57,428 nt of DNA from Desulfobacula sp. (GCA_020048635.1 JAIFMF010000051.1:1-57428); one strand, 5' to 3'. Shown: positions 36,741-46,060, numbered from the stretch's first letter. Numbers and translations: made by a program. Notes: generated by a model not told the origin, from the sequence alone.

Positions 36741-37484
36741 ATGAAACCTGATCCGAGCCTTGACCGGTATGTAAGGCAAATTCTGCTGTCCGAGGTCGGC
36801 CTGGAAGGACAGAAAAAAATCAGGCAATCAAAAATCCTGATCATTGGTGCCGGTGGCCTTGGCTCTTCAGCCGCCTTCTATCTTGCCGCTGCCGGTGTCG
36901 GCCATATCGGCATTGCCGACCCTGATATTGTGGAAATCAGCAACCTGAACCGTCAGATTCTTCATCTGCCGGGCCGTATCGGGGGGCCAAAAGCAGAGTC
37001 CGCCAAGCTCACCCTGAATCGATTCAACCCGGATATCATCATCACCCCCTACCCTGTAAAACTGACATCACCGGAACAATTTCACACCCTCATCCCGGAG
37101 TATGATCTGATCCTGGATTGTTCCGATAATTACGAGACCCGTTATACCATTAATGAAGCCTGCATCCGTCTTCAAAAGTCCTGGATATATGGCGCCGTCT
37201 CAGAATTTGAAGGCCAGGTCATGACCATTATCCCAGGCCTGACGCCTTGTTTCAGATGCCTTTACCCTGCCGCGCGATCCGTATCGAAAAATCCCGCCGC
37301 CGTCATGGGAGTTACCCCAGGTCTGATCGGAACCCTGCAGGCTGCCGAAGCGTTAAAATTTATATTGAATCAGGGAAAACTTCTGACCGGCAGACTTCTT
37401 TTTGTTGATCTTTTAGAGATGCGTTTTGATATCATGACCACTTCAAAAAACAAAGATTGCCCGGCCTGCAGACACCTTGATTAA
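36741..37484 (+). CDS. MoeB/ThiF/HesA-family E1-like adenylyltransferase
   Basis: A 247-residue E1-like enzyme: ATP-binding GAGGLGSSAAFYLAAAGVG near residue 36, NLNRQILH, LDCSDNYETRY and two zinc pairs CFRC and CPAC. Length and zinc sites fit MoeB/ThiF, which adenylate the C terminus of MoaD/ThiS-type carriers. The ThiF catalytic cysteine is not obvious (VMGVTPGLIG), making it more MoeB-like. It is the last gene of the synthase operon, 8 nt after the unknown gene, and convergent with meaB. Confidence 0.88.
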   Translation: MKPDPSLDRYVRQILLSEVGLEGQKKIRQSKILIIGAGGLGSSAAFYLAAAGVGHIGIADPDIVEISNLNRQILHLPGRIGGPKAESAKLTLNRFNPDIIITPYPVKLTSPEQFHTLIPEYDLILDCSDNYETRYTINEACIRLQKSWIYGAVSEFEGQVMTIIPGLTPCFRCLYPAARSVSKNPAAVMGVTPGLIGTLQAAEALKFILNQGKLLTGRLLFVDLLEMRFDIMTTSKNKDCPACRHLD

Positions 37485-37581
37485 GGATAAATGAAGCATA
37501 ACATGATTAACGTCAAGCCTGATTCCGGAGACTCATCATCAGAGAATAAAAACCGGTTTAAAAACCATAATAGCCGTTCAT

Positions 37582-38571
37582 TCACAGATAGGACAAAAGC
37601 TTATCAGCCGCTGCAGAGGGTGAAATCTTATCATTTTCAACCTGTTGTGAAATGCCGGGGATTTTTTCAGTGATCTTTTTATTGTCTTGAAATCGCTTTC
37701 TTAACCCCTCTTCCACCAGAGTCCACATCCATTCCAGGGACTGGTGTTTTCGGCGCAGCAGGAATTCTCCGGAGGCCTTGAACTTCTGATGGTGGCTGAG
37801 GACCATATCCCACACTTTTTTTGTGCCGCCTTCGACGACAGAGGAACAGGTCAGGACTATCGGGGACCAGGTCGGGGTTTCCGGGCGGATGAAATGGAGA
37901 GCGGTTTCAAGGTCGGTTTTTGCTTTTTCCACCGCAGGAAGATTGTTGCCGTCGGCTTTGTTGATGGCGATGCCGTCCGCCATTTCCAGAACGCCTTTTT
38001 TGATACCCTGGAGTTCGTCACCGGCGCCTGCGATCATGAGGACCAGGAAAAAATCCACCATGGAAGCGACACTGGTTTCAGACTGGCCCACGCCCACGGT
38101 CTCCACCAGGATGACATCAAACGCGGCAGCTTCACAGACCAGCATGATTTCACGGGTTTTGGCCGCAACCCCGCCTAAAGTTTCACCGGCCGGAGACGGC
38201 CGGATAAAGGCATTTTCATGGGTGGACAGCTTTTCCATCCGTGTTTTATCACCCAGGATGGAACCGCCGCTTCGTCGACTTGAGGGGTCCACGGTGAGAA
38301 CCGCCACCTTATGGCCCTGATCGGCAAGATAGACGCCCAGATTTTCAATAAATGTGCTTTTGCCGACACCGGGAACCCCTGTGATACCTATCCGGATGCT
38401 ATTGCCTGTCCGCGGCAGAATTTTTTCCATGACCTTGAAGGCAGCCTGTTGATGTTCTTTCAGACTGCTTTCAATCAAGGTAATGGTTTTAGCAATCATG
38501 CGCCGGTTGCCGCTGAGAATGCCCTGGACAAAAATATCGGGATCAGTGTGAACCATTCTTTTTTCAGGCAC
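37582..38571 (-). CDS. meaB: Methylmalonyl-CoA mutase-associated GTPase
   Basis: A 329-residue G3E-family GTPase (MeaB/ArgK). P-loop [15 protein letters not shown] near residue 60, [28 protein letters not shown] and INKADG are visible. MeaB protects and loads the B12 cofactor of methylmalonyl-CoA mutase. It overlaps the mutase gene by 8 nt, so they are co-translated. The C-terminal dimerisation arm is present and length is normal. Confidence 0.94.
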   Translation of the reverse strand: MPEKRMVHTDPDIFVQGILSGNRRMIAKTITLIESSLKEHQQAAFKVMEKILPRTGNSIRIGITGVPGVGKSTFIENLGVYLADQGHKVAVLTVDPSSRRSGGSILGDKTRMEKLSTHENAFIRPSPAGETLGGVAAKTREIMLVCEAAAFDVILVETVGVGQSETSVASMVDFFLVLMIAGAGDELQGIKKGVLEMADGIAINKADGNNLPAVEKAKTDLETALHFIRPETPTWSPIVLTCSSVVEGGTKKVWDMVLSHHQKFKASGEFLLRRKHQSLEWMWTLVEEGLRKRFQDNKKITEKIPGISQQVENDKISPSAAADKLLSYL

Positions 38572-40687
38572 CGATGATATTCAGGGTCCGGTTGGCTGAA
38601 TCCGTGACAACGGTTCCCGGCCCGAAAATCTCAGAAGCTCCGGCATTTTTCAAAAATTCATAATCCCCCGGAGGGATGATGCCGCCGACCACTACTTTAA
38701 TATCGGCTGCCCCCTGTTTTTTCAATTCCTCAATCACTTTCGGCACCAGGGTTTTATGCCCGGCCGCAAGGCTGGACACGCCAATGACATGGACATCGTT
38801 TTCCACTGCCATCCGGGCCGCCTCTTCAGGGGTCTGGAACATGGGGCCCAGATCCACATCAAACCCGAAATCTGCAAAGGCTGTGGCAATGACTTTGACA
38901 CCCCGGTCATGGCCGTCCTGACCCATCTTGGACAAAAGAATCCTCGGTCTTCGGCCGGTCTTTTGTTCAAAATCCGCAGTCCGCTTTCTTAAGGATTCAA
39001 TGACGGCTGAATCCGCACATTCCGCGGCATAAACGCCTGAAATACACTGGGTGGTGGCCACAAAACGCTTAAATACCTTTTCCATAGCATCACTGATCTC
39101 TCCAACGGTTGCCCTTGCCCGGACCGCGGGCAGACATACTTCCAGAAGGTTGGCACCGCCCTCACAGGCCTTTGTGATATCGGCCAGAGCCTTTTTCACC
39201 GCTTGATTGTCACGGGTTTGTTTTATCTTTTCAAGTCTCGCGACCTGCTCGTTTCTGACTTCATCCGACACTTCCCGCACCGGGATGGGGATTTCGTCTT
39301 GAATTTTGTATTTGTTCACCCCGACAATGACGTCTCTGCCCTGATCTATCCTGGCTTGACGGCGGGCCGCAACTTCTTCAATCCTCATTTTGGGCATGCC
39401 GGATTCAATGGCTTTGGCCATGCCGCCGAGCCCTTCGATTTCCTTTAAAATAACCCGGACCTTGTCAATAATACTCTGGGTCAGGGTTTCAATATAATAG
39501 GATCCGCCCAGAGGGTCCACAACATCGCAGATATGGGTTTCTTCCTGGACCAGGATCTGGGTGTTTCTGGAAATCCGGGCCGAGAGTTCGGTCGGCAGGC
39601 CCACGGCTTCGTCAAAAGAATTGGTATGAAGGCTCTGGGTGCCGCCAAGAACAGCAGAAAGACATTCAAGGGTGGTCCGAACGATATTGTTGTAGGGGTC
39701 CTGCAGAGTCAGGCTCCAGCCTGAAGTCTGGCAATGGGTCCGGAGCATTTTGGAGGTTGGATTTTTCGGGTTGAACTGACTCATGATCTCGGCCCATAAA
39801 AATCTTGCCGCCCTCAACATAGCGATGTCCATGAAAAAATTCATACCGATACCGAAAAAGAATGACAGCCGTGGAGCGAATTTATCGATATCAAGACCTG
39901 TGGCAAGTGCAGCTCTTACATATTCAAGACCATCGGCCAGGGTAAAGGCAGTCTGGAGAACCGAGTCTGCCCCGGCTTCCATGATGTGATACCCGCTGAT
40001 GCTGATGGTATTGAATTTGGGCATATGATCCGAGCAGAAGGCGATGATGTCGGAGATGATTCTCATGGAAGGACCCGGAGGATAAATATAGGTATTCCGG
40101 GTCAGGTATTCTTTTAAAATATCGTTCTGAATAGTGCCGTTGAGCTGATCGTGCTTCACGCCCTGCTCTTCGGCCGCTACGATATAACCTGCCAGAATGG
40201 GCAGAACCGCACCGTTCATGGTCATGGAAACCGACATGTCATCAAGCGGGATCTGATCAAAGAGAATTTTCATATCTTCGACGGAATCAATTGCCACACC
40301 TGCTTTTCCAACATCCCCAGACACCCTTGGATGATCGGAATCATATCCCCGGTGAGTGGGAAGATCAAACGCCACGGACAGGCCCTTCTGCCCTGCAGCG
40401 AGATTCTGTCGGTAAAAGGCATTGGAATCTTTGGCGGTTGAGAACCCGGCATACTGGCGGATGGTCCAGGGGCGGCCCGAATACATGGTGGCCTTGATTC
40501 CCCGGACATAGGGATCAAATCCCGGGAGAGTGTTGATAAATTCTACATTTTCAAGGTCTTTGGCCGAATATAAGGGTTTGATATCAATGCCTTCCGGCGT
40601 TTTCCGAATCAGGGTATCAGGCGATTTTCCCCGCATTTCCTTTGCCGCAAGTTCTTTCCATTGATCAAGATCAGACATTTGAGACAT
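38564..40687 (-). CDS. Methylmalonyl-CoA mutase, single-chain
   Basis: A 707-residue B12 mutase with both catalytic and B12-binding domains in one chain. The substrate-specificity segment [10 protein letters not shown] keeps the Tyr (Y89 of Propionibacterium) and PGPSMRI keeps the Arg (R207). This favours methylmalonyl/succinyl-CoA over isobutyryl-type or alkylmalonyl substrates. The cobalamin loop is MGQDGHDRG near residue 585, with GVSSLAAGH after it. GGAGGA precedes the ATG. It lies between the epimerase and meaB, a complete propionyl-CoA/succinyl-CoA module. It can supply or drain succinyl-CoA for the neighbouring fumarate loop. Confidence 0.95.
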   Translation of the reverse strand: MSQMSDLDQWKELAAKEMRGKSPDTLIRKTPEGIDIKPLYSAKDLENVEFINTLPGFDPYVRGIKATMYSGRPWTIRQYAGFSTAKDSNAFYRQNLAAGQKGLSVAFDLPTHRGYDSDHPRVSGDVGKAGVAIDSVEDMKILFDQIPLDDMSVSMTMNGAVLPILAGYIVAAEEQGVKHDQLNGTIQNDILKEYLTRNTYIYPPGPSMRIISDIIAFCSDHMPKFNTISISGYHIMEAGADSVLQTAFTLADGLEYVRAALATGLDIDKFAPRLSFFFGIGMNFFMDIAMLRAARFLWAEIMSQFNPKNPTSKMLRTHCQTSGWSLTLQDPYNNIVRTTLECLSAVLGGTQSLHTNSFDEAVGLPTELSARISRNTQILVQEETHICDVVDPLGGSYYIETLTQSIIDKVRVILKEIEGLGGMAKAIESGMPKMRIEEVAARRQARIDQGRDVIVGVNKYKIQDEIPIPVREVSDEVRNEQVARLEKIKQTRDNQAVKKALADITKACEGGANLLEVCLPAVRARATVGEISDAMEKVFKRFVATTQCISGVYAAECADSAVIESLRKRTADFEQKTGRRPRILLSKMGQDGHDRGVKVIATAFADFGFDVDLGPMFQTPEEAARMAVENDVHVIGVSSLAAGHKTLVPKVIEELKKQGAADIKVVVGGIIPPGDYEFLKNAGASEIFGPGTVVTDSANRTLNIIGA

Positions 40688-40725
40688 GGTTATCCTCCGG
40701 TCTAATTTAGGTTCAAATTAAAAAT

Positions 40726-41127
40726 TTATCGTTCACACAATTCCACCAGAACTCCTGATGTGGCCTTGGGATGCAGAAAGGCGATTTTTGCACCACCGGC
40801 ACCGATCCTAGGCACCTGGTCGATAAGGGCGATTCCTTTTGCCTTAAGTTCGGCAAGGGCGTCTTCAATGTTCTCCACCCTGAAAGCCACATGCTGAATC
40901 CCTTCCCCGCGCTTTTCAATGTGTTTTGCCACCGGGCCGTCCTCTGATGTGGATTCCAGAAGCTCGACCTCGCTTTCGCCCACGGGCAGAAAAGCCGTGG
41001 TGACTTTCTGCTCATGAATGGTTTCCGTTCCTTCAAGGGTCAACCCGAGAATATCGGTCCAGAAATTTTTCTTGGCATCAATGCTCGATACGGCGATTCC
41101 GAGATGATCAATTTTTAATAGTTTCAT
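40726..41127 (-). CDS. mce: Methylmalonyl-CoA epimerase
   Basis: A 133-residue vicinal-oxygen-chelate protein interconverting (R)- and (S)-methylmalonyl-CoA. HLGIAVSSIDA gives the first metal His near residue 9, with VELLEST, GEGIQHVAFRVENIED and a final GVLVELCER. Length is typical. AAGGATAATG precedes the ATG. It is the first gene of the epimerase-mutase-meaB operon, with a predicted promoter 45-70 nt upstream. Confidence 0.93.
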   Translation of the reverse strand: MKLLKIDHLGIAVSSIDAKKNFWTDILGLTLEGTETIHEQKVTTAFLPVGESEVELLESTSEDGPVAKHIEKRGEGIQHVAFRVENIEDALAELKAKGIALIDQVPRIGAGGAKIAFLHPKATSGVLVELCER

Positions 41128-41169
41128 GTCATTATCCTTGATAATAGGTTCATCAAATCATCACTATTA

Positions 41170-41199
41170 TCTATAGATGGTTCAAACGCTGAAAGTCAA
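41170..41199 (-). promoter_or_regulatory. Predicted promoter of the methylmalonyl-CoA operon
   Basis: On the minus strand TTGACT (41194-41199), 18-nt spacer, TATAGA (41170-41175). The predicted start is near 41163, with a leader of about 35 nt before the epimerase ATG. Confidence 0.5.
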
Positions 41200-41511
41200 C
41201 CCCAAACTGGCCTGAATTCAGGATACCGGTATTGACGCAAAAAAAATTATTTTAGTACTGTTTTTAATCAGTAGCGTATCAACAATTTCAAAAACAGGGT
41301 CATGAAAGTCTAAAAATTAAAAGGCCTGTCCTGGAAAACAGCCTTGCAAAAGAACAGACCCATTATGGATGGAAAAGATTTTGCCCAAAAGCTGCTGAAT
41401 GATCGAATATAAAACAGGTTCATCTGATCCTCATGACCTATACGGGCAAATGGCTGGACAAAACAACCCTGGCATCGGATTCAAGGCCCAGATTGCAAAG
41501 TTTTCTTAACC

Positions 41512-41540
41512 TTGACAAATAAAACCGACTCTTATATTTA
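41512..41540 (+). promoter_or_regulatory. Predicted adk promoter
   Basis: TTGACA (41512-41517), 17-nt spacer, TATTTA (41535-41540). The predicted start is near 41547, about 50 nt before the adk ATG. The -35 box is perfect and the -10 box matches at 4 of 6 positions. Confidence 0.6.
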
Positions 41541-41598
41541 AAAAGTCGTGATATTTACAGGCAAAGTTGATTGCAATGAATAATATAAGGAGTAATGC

Positions 41599-42270
41599 AT
41601 GAACATTTTATTTTTTGGACCCAACGGAAGCGGCAAGGGAACCCAGGGAGCCATCCTGAAAGACAAATACAAAATTGCCCATATTGAATCCGGTGCTATT
41701 TTCCGTGACAATATCAAGGGAGGCACAGAGCTTGGGAAAAAAGCCAAAGCCTATATTGACAAAGGTGATCTGGTTCCCGATGAAATCACCATTCCCATGA
41801 TTCTCGACAGGATCAAACAGGATGACTGCAAAAAGGGCTGGCTTCTGGATGGATTCCCGAGAAACAAAGTCCAGGCGGAAAAACTCGACGCATCCCTTAA
41901 AGAAGCAGGTATCAAGCTTACCTATGTCATTGAAATGATTCTGGACCGCCAGATTGCCAAAGACCGGATCATGGGACGCCGTCTGTGTGAAAAAGACAAC
42001 AACCATCCCAACAACATTTTTATTGATGCCATCAAACCCAATGGAGATAAATGCCGGGTCTGCGGCGGTGCATTAACCAAACGCAATGATGACCAGGATG
42101 CGACTGCCATTGATAAACGCCATTCCATCTATTACGATACAAATACCGGAACACTTGCCGCCACCTATTACTTCAGGGATCTGGCAGCAAAAGACAATGT
42201 GAAATACATCACTCTGGCAGGTGAAAAAGATATGAAATCGGTGACCAACGAATTGATTTCCAAACTCTAA
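41599..42270 (+). CDS. adk: Adenylate kinase
   Basis: A 223-residue nucleoside monophosphate kinase converting AMP + ATP to 2 ADP. P-loop FGPNGSGKGTQ near residue 7, the AMP-binding GAIFRDNIK and DGFPRN motifs and a long LID are seen. The LID contains CRVCGG, perhaps half of a zinc site, since the second pair is not evident, and an insertion NNHPNNIFIDAIKPNG. AAGGAG precedes the ATG. Strong AMP production by the CoA ligases nearby makes this housekeeping enzyme relevant, but it has its own promoter and terminator. Confidence 0.93.
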   Translation: MNILFFGPNGSGKGTQGAILKDKYKIAHIESGAIFRDNIKGGTELGKKAKAYIDKGDLVPDEITIPMILDRIKQDDCKKGWLLDGFPRNKVQAEKLDASLKEAGIKLTYVIEMILDRQIAKDRIMGRRLCEKDNNHPNNIFIDAIKPNGDKCRVCGGALTKRNDDQDATAIDKRHSIYYDTNTGTLAATYYFRDLAAKDNVKYITLAGEKDMKSVTNELISKL

Positions 42271-42292
42271 ATCCTAATATCAAACTTCCTTT

Positions 42293-42336
42293 AAAAAGCC
42301 TTTCCGCCTTTTTTGCAGGGCGAAAAGGCTTTTTTT
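42293..42336 (+). terminator. Intrinsic terminator after adk
   Basis: Near-perfect stem (42293-42308 with 42319-42334, one mismatch) containing AAAGCCTTT/AAAGGCTTT, followed by a run of T. Lies 23 nt after the adk stop. Confidence 0.85.
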
Positions 42337-42426
42337 CCCCTTGCTTTTCATCTGTTTGTCTGTTAAAAGGTCGGGTTATAAATATTTTAAGAATATTTAA
42401 ATACACTATGAAAGGGGCGATGTTTC

Positions 42427-42636
42427 TTGAAAGAAATTGTAGTCAAGGTTATTGACAATGATGTCGAGCGTGCGTTACGGATATTAAAGAAAAAAATCCA
42501 GAATGACGGCCTCTTCAAACGTCTTAAAGTTAAAAAACATTTTGAAAAACCATGTCAGTACAGACGGCGTAAGATGAGAGAAGCAGTTAGAAGACAAAGA
42601 ATTGCTGCCTCACGTTCCCGTAGAAGAAACGGTTAA
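42427..42636 (+). CDS. rpsU: Ribosomal protein S21
   Basis: A 69-residue basic S21 protein of the 30S subunit: KEIVVKVIDNDVERALRILKK is split around the conserved VERAL core, followed by a basic tail RRRKMREAVRRQR. The start appears to be TTG 42427, 8 nt after AAGGGGCGA. An ATG at 42420 is in another frame. A non-ATG start suggests modest translation. Its own terminator follows. Confidence 0.93.
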   Translation: MKEIVVKVIDNDVERALRILKKKIQNDGLFKRLKVKKHFEKPCQYRRRKMREAVRRQRIAASRSRRRNG

Positions 42637-42652
42637 CAAAAATAATAAATTC

Positions 42653-42692
42653 ACCCGGCATTAATTTTTTATAAATTTCTGCCGGGTTTTTT
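42653..42692 (+). terminator. Intrinsic terminator after rpsU
   Basis: Perfect 8-bp stem ACCCGGCA/TGCCGGGT (42653-42660 and 42680-42687) with a long AT loop and a T6 tail. It ends only 12 nt before the folC start. Confidence 0.78.
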
Positions 42693-42703
42693 GTTTTAAG
42701 AAA

Positions 42704-44026
42704 ATGACGAAACTATCTTACCAGGAATGTCTTAAGACCATTTATAAGCTTGGCCGTTTTGGTATCAAACTTGAGCTTGAGACCATTGAAGATATTTTAC
42801 ACTATCTTGGCAATCCTCATCAACGATTTAAAATGGTTCATGTTGCGGGAACCAACGGCAAGGGCTCCACTGCCACCTATATTGCATCAATTCTTCAAAA
42901 AGCAGGCTTTAAAACCGGGGTCTATACTTCACCCCATCTGGTCCGGTTTAATGAACGGATCGCCATCAATGGGCAAGAGATTTCAGATGACCAGGTGGTT
43001 GACGCTTATGAAGCGGTTCACGCGACCGACACCGGAAAAAGAAACGCCACCTATTTCGAAATCGCCACAGCCATGGGGTTTTACCATTTTGCAAAAGAGG
43101 CCGTGGACTGGGCTGTCATTGAAACCGGCATGGGTGGACGGTTTGATGCCACCAACGTCATCCTTCCGGAAATCAGCATCATCACCAATCTGTCTCTTGA
43201 GCATACAGAATATCTCGGAAAAACCATCAAAGCCCTGGCATGGGAAAAAGGCGGGATCATCAAACAGGGCGTTCCTGTTGTCACGGCCGTTTCCCAGCCA
43301 TCCGGGTGCGAGGTTCTTGAAAATATTGCAAAGAAAAAATCCGCTGATCTCTTGTTTTATAAAAAAGATTTTTCCATGAGAAAAACTCAAGGAAAAGAAA
43401 CCTATATCTACGACGGACTTGAAACTCATTTTGGTGGTCTGATAAAACCCTTGCCGGGCGAACACCAGAAAGAAAATCTGAGCCTTTCCCTGGCAGCCTG
43501 TGAACTCATTTTCAAAAAACACCAGGGCACAGACCCACGTTATGATTTCACCGAAACTCTGGTAAAAGAAGGGCTTTCAAAAGCCCGATGGCCGGGGCGG
43601 CTTGAGCATGTCATGGATAAACCTCTGGTCATTCTTGACGGAGCTCATAATCTGGATGCTGTAAAGGTTCTGGGGAAATATCTGGCTTCCTTTCTGAAGG
43701 GGCGACAATTGACCTTGGTCCTGGGCATTCTTGATGACAAGCCCTATGAAAAAATGCTTGAAACCCTAGTACCTTTGGCAGGCAAGGTGATTATCACCCA
43801 GGCAAAAATTGACAGGAGCCTTGACCCGGCTGTATTGAAAGTAGCGGCTGAACGATTGGCCCAACGCCCAGTGATCATCATCAAGGATGTCAAAGAAGCC
43901 GTCACCCATGCCATCAAAAATTCTGAAGACACTGATGTCGTCTGTGTGGCCGGATCACTCTATGTTGTGGGTGAAGCCAAAGAAAAATTTGATAATAACC
44001 TTGATCAATCGGCAAAGTTCAATTAG
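42704..44026 (+). CDS. folC: Folylpolyglutamate/dihydrofolate synthase
   Basis: A 440-residue Mur-ligase-family enzyme adding glutamate to folates. GTNGKGSTATYIASIL (P-loop near residue 48), GVYTSPHLVRFNERI, ETGMGGRFDATN, LEHTEYLG and ILDGAHN are all present. Length is normal. The ATG lies right after the rpsU terminator with no clear Shine-Dalgarno (TTTTAAGAAAATG), so it depends on read-through or a weak start. One-carbon folate metabolism is prominent in acetyl-CoA-pathway sulfate reducers. Confidence 0.93.
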   Translation: MTKLSYQECLKTIYKLGRFGIKLELETIEDILHYLGNPHQRFKMVHVAGTNGKGSTATYIASILQKAGFKTGVYTSPHLVRFNERIAINGQEISDDQVVDAYEAVHATDTGKRNATYFEIATAMGFYHFAKEAVDWAVIETGMGGRFDATNVILPEISIITNLSLEHTEYLGKTIKALAWEKGGIIKQGVPVVTAVSQPSGCEVLENIAKKKSADLLFYKKDFSMRKTQGKETYIYDGLETHFGGLIKPLPGEHQKENLSLSLAACELIFKKHQGTDPRYDFTETLVKEGLSKARWPGRLEHVMDKPLVILDGAHNLDAVKVLGKYLASFLKGRQLTLVLGILDDKPYEKMLETLVPLAGKVIITQAKIDRSLDPAVLKVAAERLAQRPVIIIKDVKEAVTHAIKNSEDTDVVCVAGSLYVVGEAKEKFDNNLDQSAKFN

Positions 44027-44038
44027 TATATGGCCCAT

Positions 44039-44114
44039 GCGCTCGTAGTCCAGTGGATAGGATGTCAGCCTCCGAAGCTGAAGATCGCTGGTTCGATCCC
44101 AGCCGGGCGCACCA
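44039..44114 (+). tRNA. tRNA-Arg (anticodon CCG)
   Basis: A 76-nt cloverleaf. The acceptor stem GCGCUCG/CGGGCGC closes with one U-G wobble, the D arm is GUCC/GGAU, and the anticodon stem-loop UCAGC-CUCCGAA-GCUGA gives anticodon CCG (codon CGG). The T arm is GCUGG-UUCGAUC-CCAGC, and the CCA end is encoded. It sits 12 nt after folC. Confidence 0.95.
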
Positions 44115-44127
44115 TATTTCTTCTTAA

Positions 44128-45363
44128 ATGAATGCCTCGCTTAACATAGGTCTCATCAGCTACCGGAGCAACCCCCACTGCGGGGGCCAGGGGGTTTATA
44201 TCCGAAACTTAAGCCGGGCCCTTCTGAATCTCGGGCACCGTGTTGAGGTGATCTCAGGGCCGCCGGACCTGGTTTTAGATCCCGGTGTAAAGTTCACCCG
44301 ACTTCAGACCCTGGATCTGTACAATCCTGAAGATCTATTCAGAACCCCCCGCCTTGAAGAACTCAAAGATTTTATCAACCTCATTGAATGGCTGGATATC
44401 TCGGCCATGGGATACCCTGAACCCCTGACATTCGGGATGCGGGTGAAACGCCATCTTGCCGAAACAAAAAAAAAGTTTGATATCATCCATGACAATCAAA
44501 GCCTGTCCTATGGTATTTTATCCCTGGCCAGACACATGCCGGTGACGGCCACCATTCATCATCCCATGACCGTTGACCGGCGCCTGGCTGTTCAAAGTAC
44601 AAAATCTTTTTATAAAAAGCTCAAGGTTCTGAGGTGGTATTCCTTTATCAGCATGCAAAAAACGGTGGCAAGGCAGCTCAGCCACATCATCACAGTCTCG
44701 GAAAGCTCAAAAAAAGATATTGCAAAAGAATTCAGCATTCCTGAATCCAAATTTTTAACCATTCCAAACGGCATTGATACCAATCTTTTTTATCCTGTGG
44801 AAACCATAAAAAAAGAACCGGGCCGCATCATTGTCACCAATAGTGCGGATACTCCCTTAAAAGGCTTGTATCATCTGCTTTTTGCGGTTCACGATATATT
44901 AAAAACCCGGCCGGTGAAACTGGTGGTCATCGGGACGCCCAAAGAAAACGGGGGCATTGAAAAGCTCGTCAAAAAACTGGAGCTTGTAAGGCACATCCAG
45001 TTTACCGGCCGCATTGACCACGACCGGTTTGTAAAAGAATACGCCAGGGCCGAACTGGCTGTGGTGCCTTCTCTCTATGAAGGGTTCGGGCTGCCCGTAG
45101 GAGAAGCGATGGCCTGCCGGGTTCCAGTCATCTGCACCACAGGCGGCGCCCTACCCGAAGTAGCCGGGGATGCGGCAAGACTTGTGCCGCCGGGCAATGC
45201 TTCGGCCCTCAGAGATGCCATCCTGGAACTCCTGGATGACCCCTCCCAGCGGGAGGCACTGGCTGAAAAAGGCTATCAGCGGGTATTAAAGGAATTTACC
45301 TGGGAAAAAACCGCCATCCGAACAGTGGAAGCTTACAGGGAGATTATCCGTGCTTACCATTGA
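44128..45363 (+). CDS. Glycosyltransferase family 4
   Basis: A 411-residue GT-B fold glycosyltransferase. N-terminal acceptor domain with NPHCGGQGVYIRNLSRAL near residue 17. C-terminal sugar-nucleotide domain with NGIDTNLFYP, the VPSLYEGFGLPVGEAMACR motif (E-x7-E type) and GGALPEVAGDAARLV. It probably builds a cell-surface or lipid-linked glycan. It overlaps the methyltransferase by 14 nt, so they act together. No sugar specificity can be inferred. Confidence 0.9.
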   Translation: MNASLNIGLISYRSNPHCGGQGVYIRNLSRALLNLGHRVEVISGPPDLVLDPGVKFTRLQTLDLYNPEDLFRTPRLEELKDFINLIEWLDISAMGYPEPLTFGMRVKRHLAETKKKFDIIHDNQSLSYGILSLARHMPVTATIHHPMTVDRRLAVQSTKSFYKKLKVLRWYSFISMQKTVARQLSHIITVSESSKKDIAKEFSIPESKFLTIPNGIDTNLFYPVETIKKEPGRIIVTNSADTPLKGLYHLLFAVHDILKTRPVKLVVIGTPKENGGIEKLVKKLELVRHIQFTGRIDHDRFVKEYARAELAVVPSLYEGFGLPVGEAMACRVPVICTTGGALPEVAGDAARLVPPGNASALRDAILELLDDPSQREALAEKGYQRVLKEFTWEKTAIRTVEAYREIIRAYH

Positions 45364-46060
45364 TTTTGACCGGCTCCACATCCAACCAGGCGACCGGATT
45401 CTCGATATCGGATGCGGCGAAGGCCGGCACACCATTGAAGCCTGCCGAAAGAAGGGAACCCTCTGTGTGGGAGCGGATTTTATATTTGACAACCTTATTG
45501 AAACCCGGAAAAAGCTGGAATTTCATCAGGAACTGAAGGATCTCTCTTGCAGAGCCATTGATCTCTCCTGCATGGATGTGACATCTCTGCCCTTTAAAAG
45601 CAACAGCTTTGATATCGTTATCTGTTCCGAAGTCCTGGAACATATCCGGAATGATGCAAAAGCCGTTTCTGAACTTGTGAGGATATTAAAACCGGATAAA
45701 ATCCTTGCTGTCAGCGTCCCAAGATATTGGCCGGAAAAAATATGCTGGCGATTATCTCATGAATATTTCAATTCCCCCATGGGCCATATCCGGATTTATA
45801 AAAAAGCCGGCCTTATCCGAATGATGGAATCCTTTGGGTTTCATTTTGTTTTTTCCCATTACAGCCACAGCCTCCATGCGCCGTTCTGGTGGCTAAAATG
45901 CCTGAAGGGCCTTGAAAGAAAAGATTCAATATCCATAAATCTGTATCACCGGCTCCTGGTCTGGGATTTAATGAAAAAACCCTCCGTCACAAGGTTCATT
46001 GACAGACTCTTCAACCCCATCCTTGGAAAAAGCCTGGTTCTCTATTTTAAAAAATCTTAG
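45350..46060 (+). CDS. SAM-dependent class I methyltransferase
   Basis: A 236-residue methyltransferase starting at GTG 45350 (AGGGAG upstream), inside the end of the glycosyltransferase gene. SAM-binding motif ILDIGCGEGRHTIEACR near residue 19, VGADFIFDN, SFDIVICSEVLEHIRND and PRYWPE. The C-terminal third is aromatic-rich and could contact a lipid or glycan. A modification step coupled to the glycosyltransferase is likely. Confidence 0.88.
   Translation: MLTIDFDRLHIQPGDRILDIGCGEGRHTIEACRKKGTLCVGADFIFDNLIETRKKLEFHQELKDLSCRAIDLSCMDVTSLPFKSNSFDIVICSEVLEHIRNDAKAVSELVRILKPDKILAVSVPRYWPEKICWRLSHEYFNSPMGHIRIYKKAGLIRMMESFGFHFVFSHYSHSLHAPFWWLKCLKGLERKDSISINLYHRLLVWDLMKKPSVTRFIDRLFNPILGKSLVLYFKKS

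Larger units (their letters stand above)
41128..41598. other. Divergent intergenic region between epimerase and adk
   Basis: These 471 nt contain the two divergent promoters listed separately and no convincing gene. Between about 41366 and 41520 two very short readable stretches occur (15 and about 35 codons) with no family resemblance. They may be decayed sequence. Confidence 0.45.

Noticed and set aside
37485..37673. Plus-strand ORF after the MoeB-like gene
   Set aside because: It runs into the antisense of meaB, has no homology pattern, and its start lacks a ribosome site.
38564..40687. Reading the mutase as an alkylsuccinate-pathway enzyme
   Set aside because: The specificity Tyr and Arg of methylmalonyl-CoA mutase are retained and the epimerase and MeaB accompany it. 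The bbs genes already provide a route for the synthase product.
41366..41523. Two tiny open stretches upstream of adk
   Set aside because: They have no ribosome site, no family resemblance and too few codons. Noted only as possibly decayed sequence.
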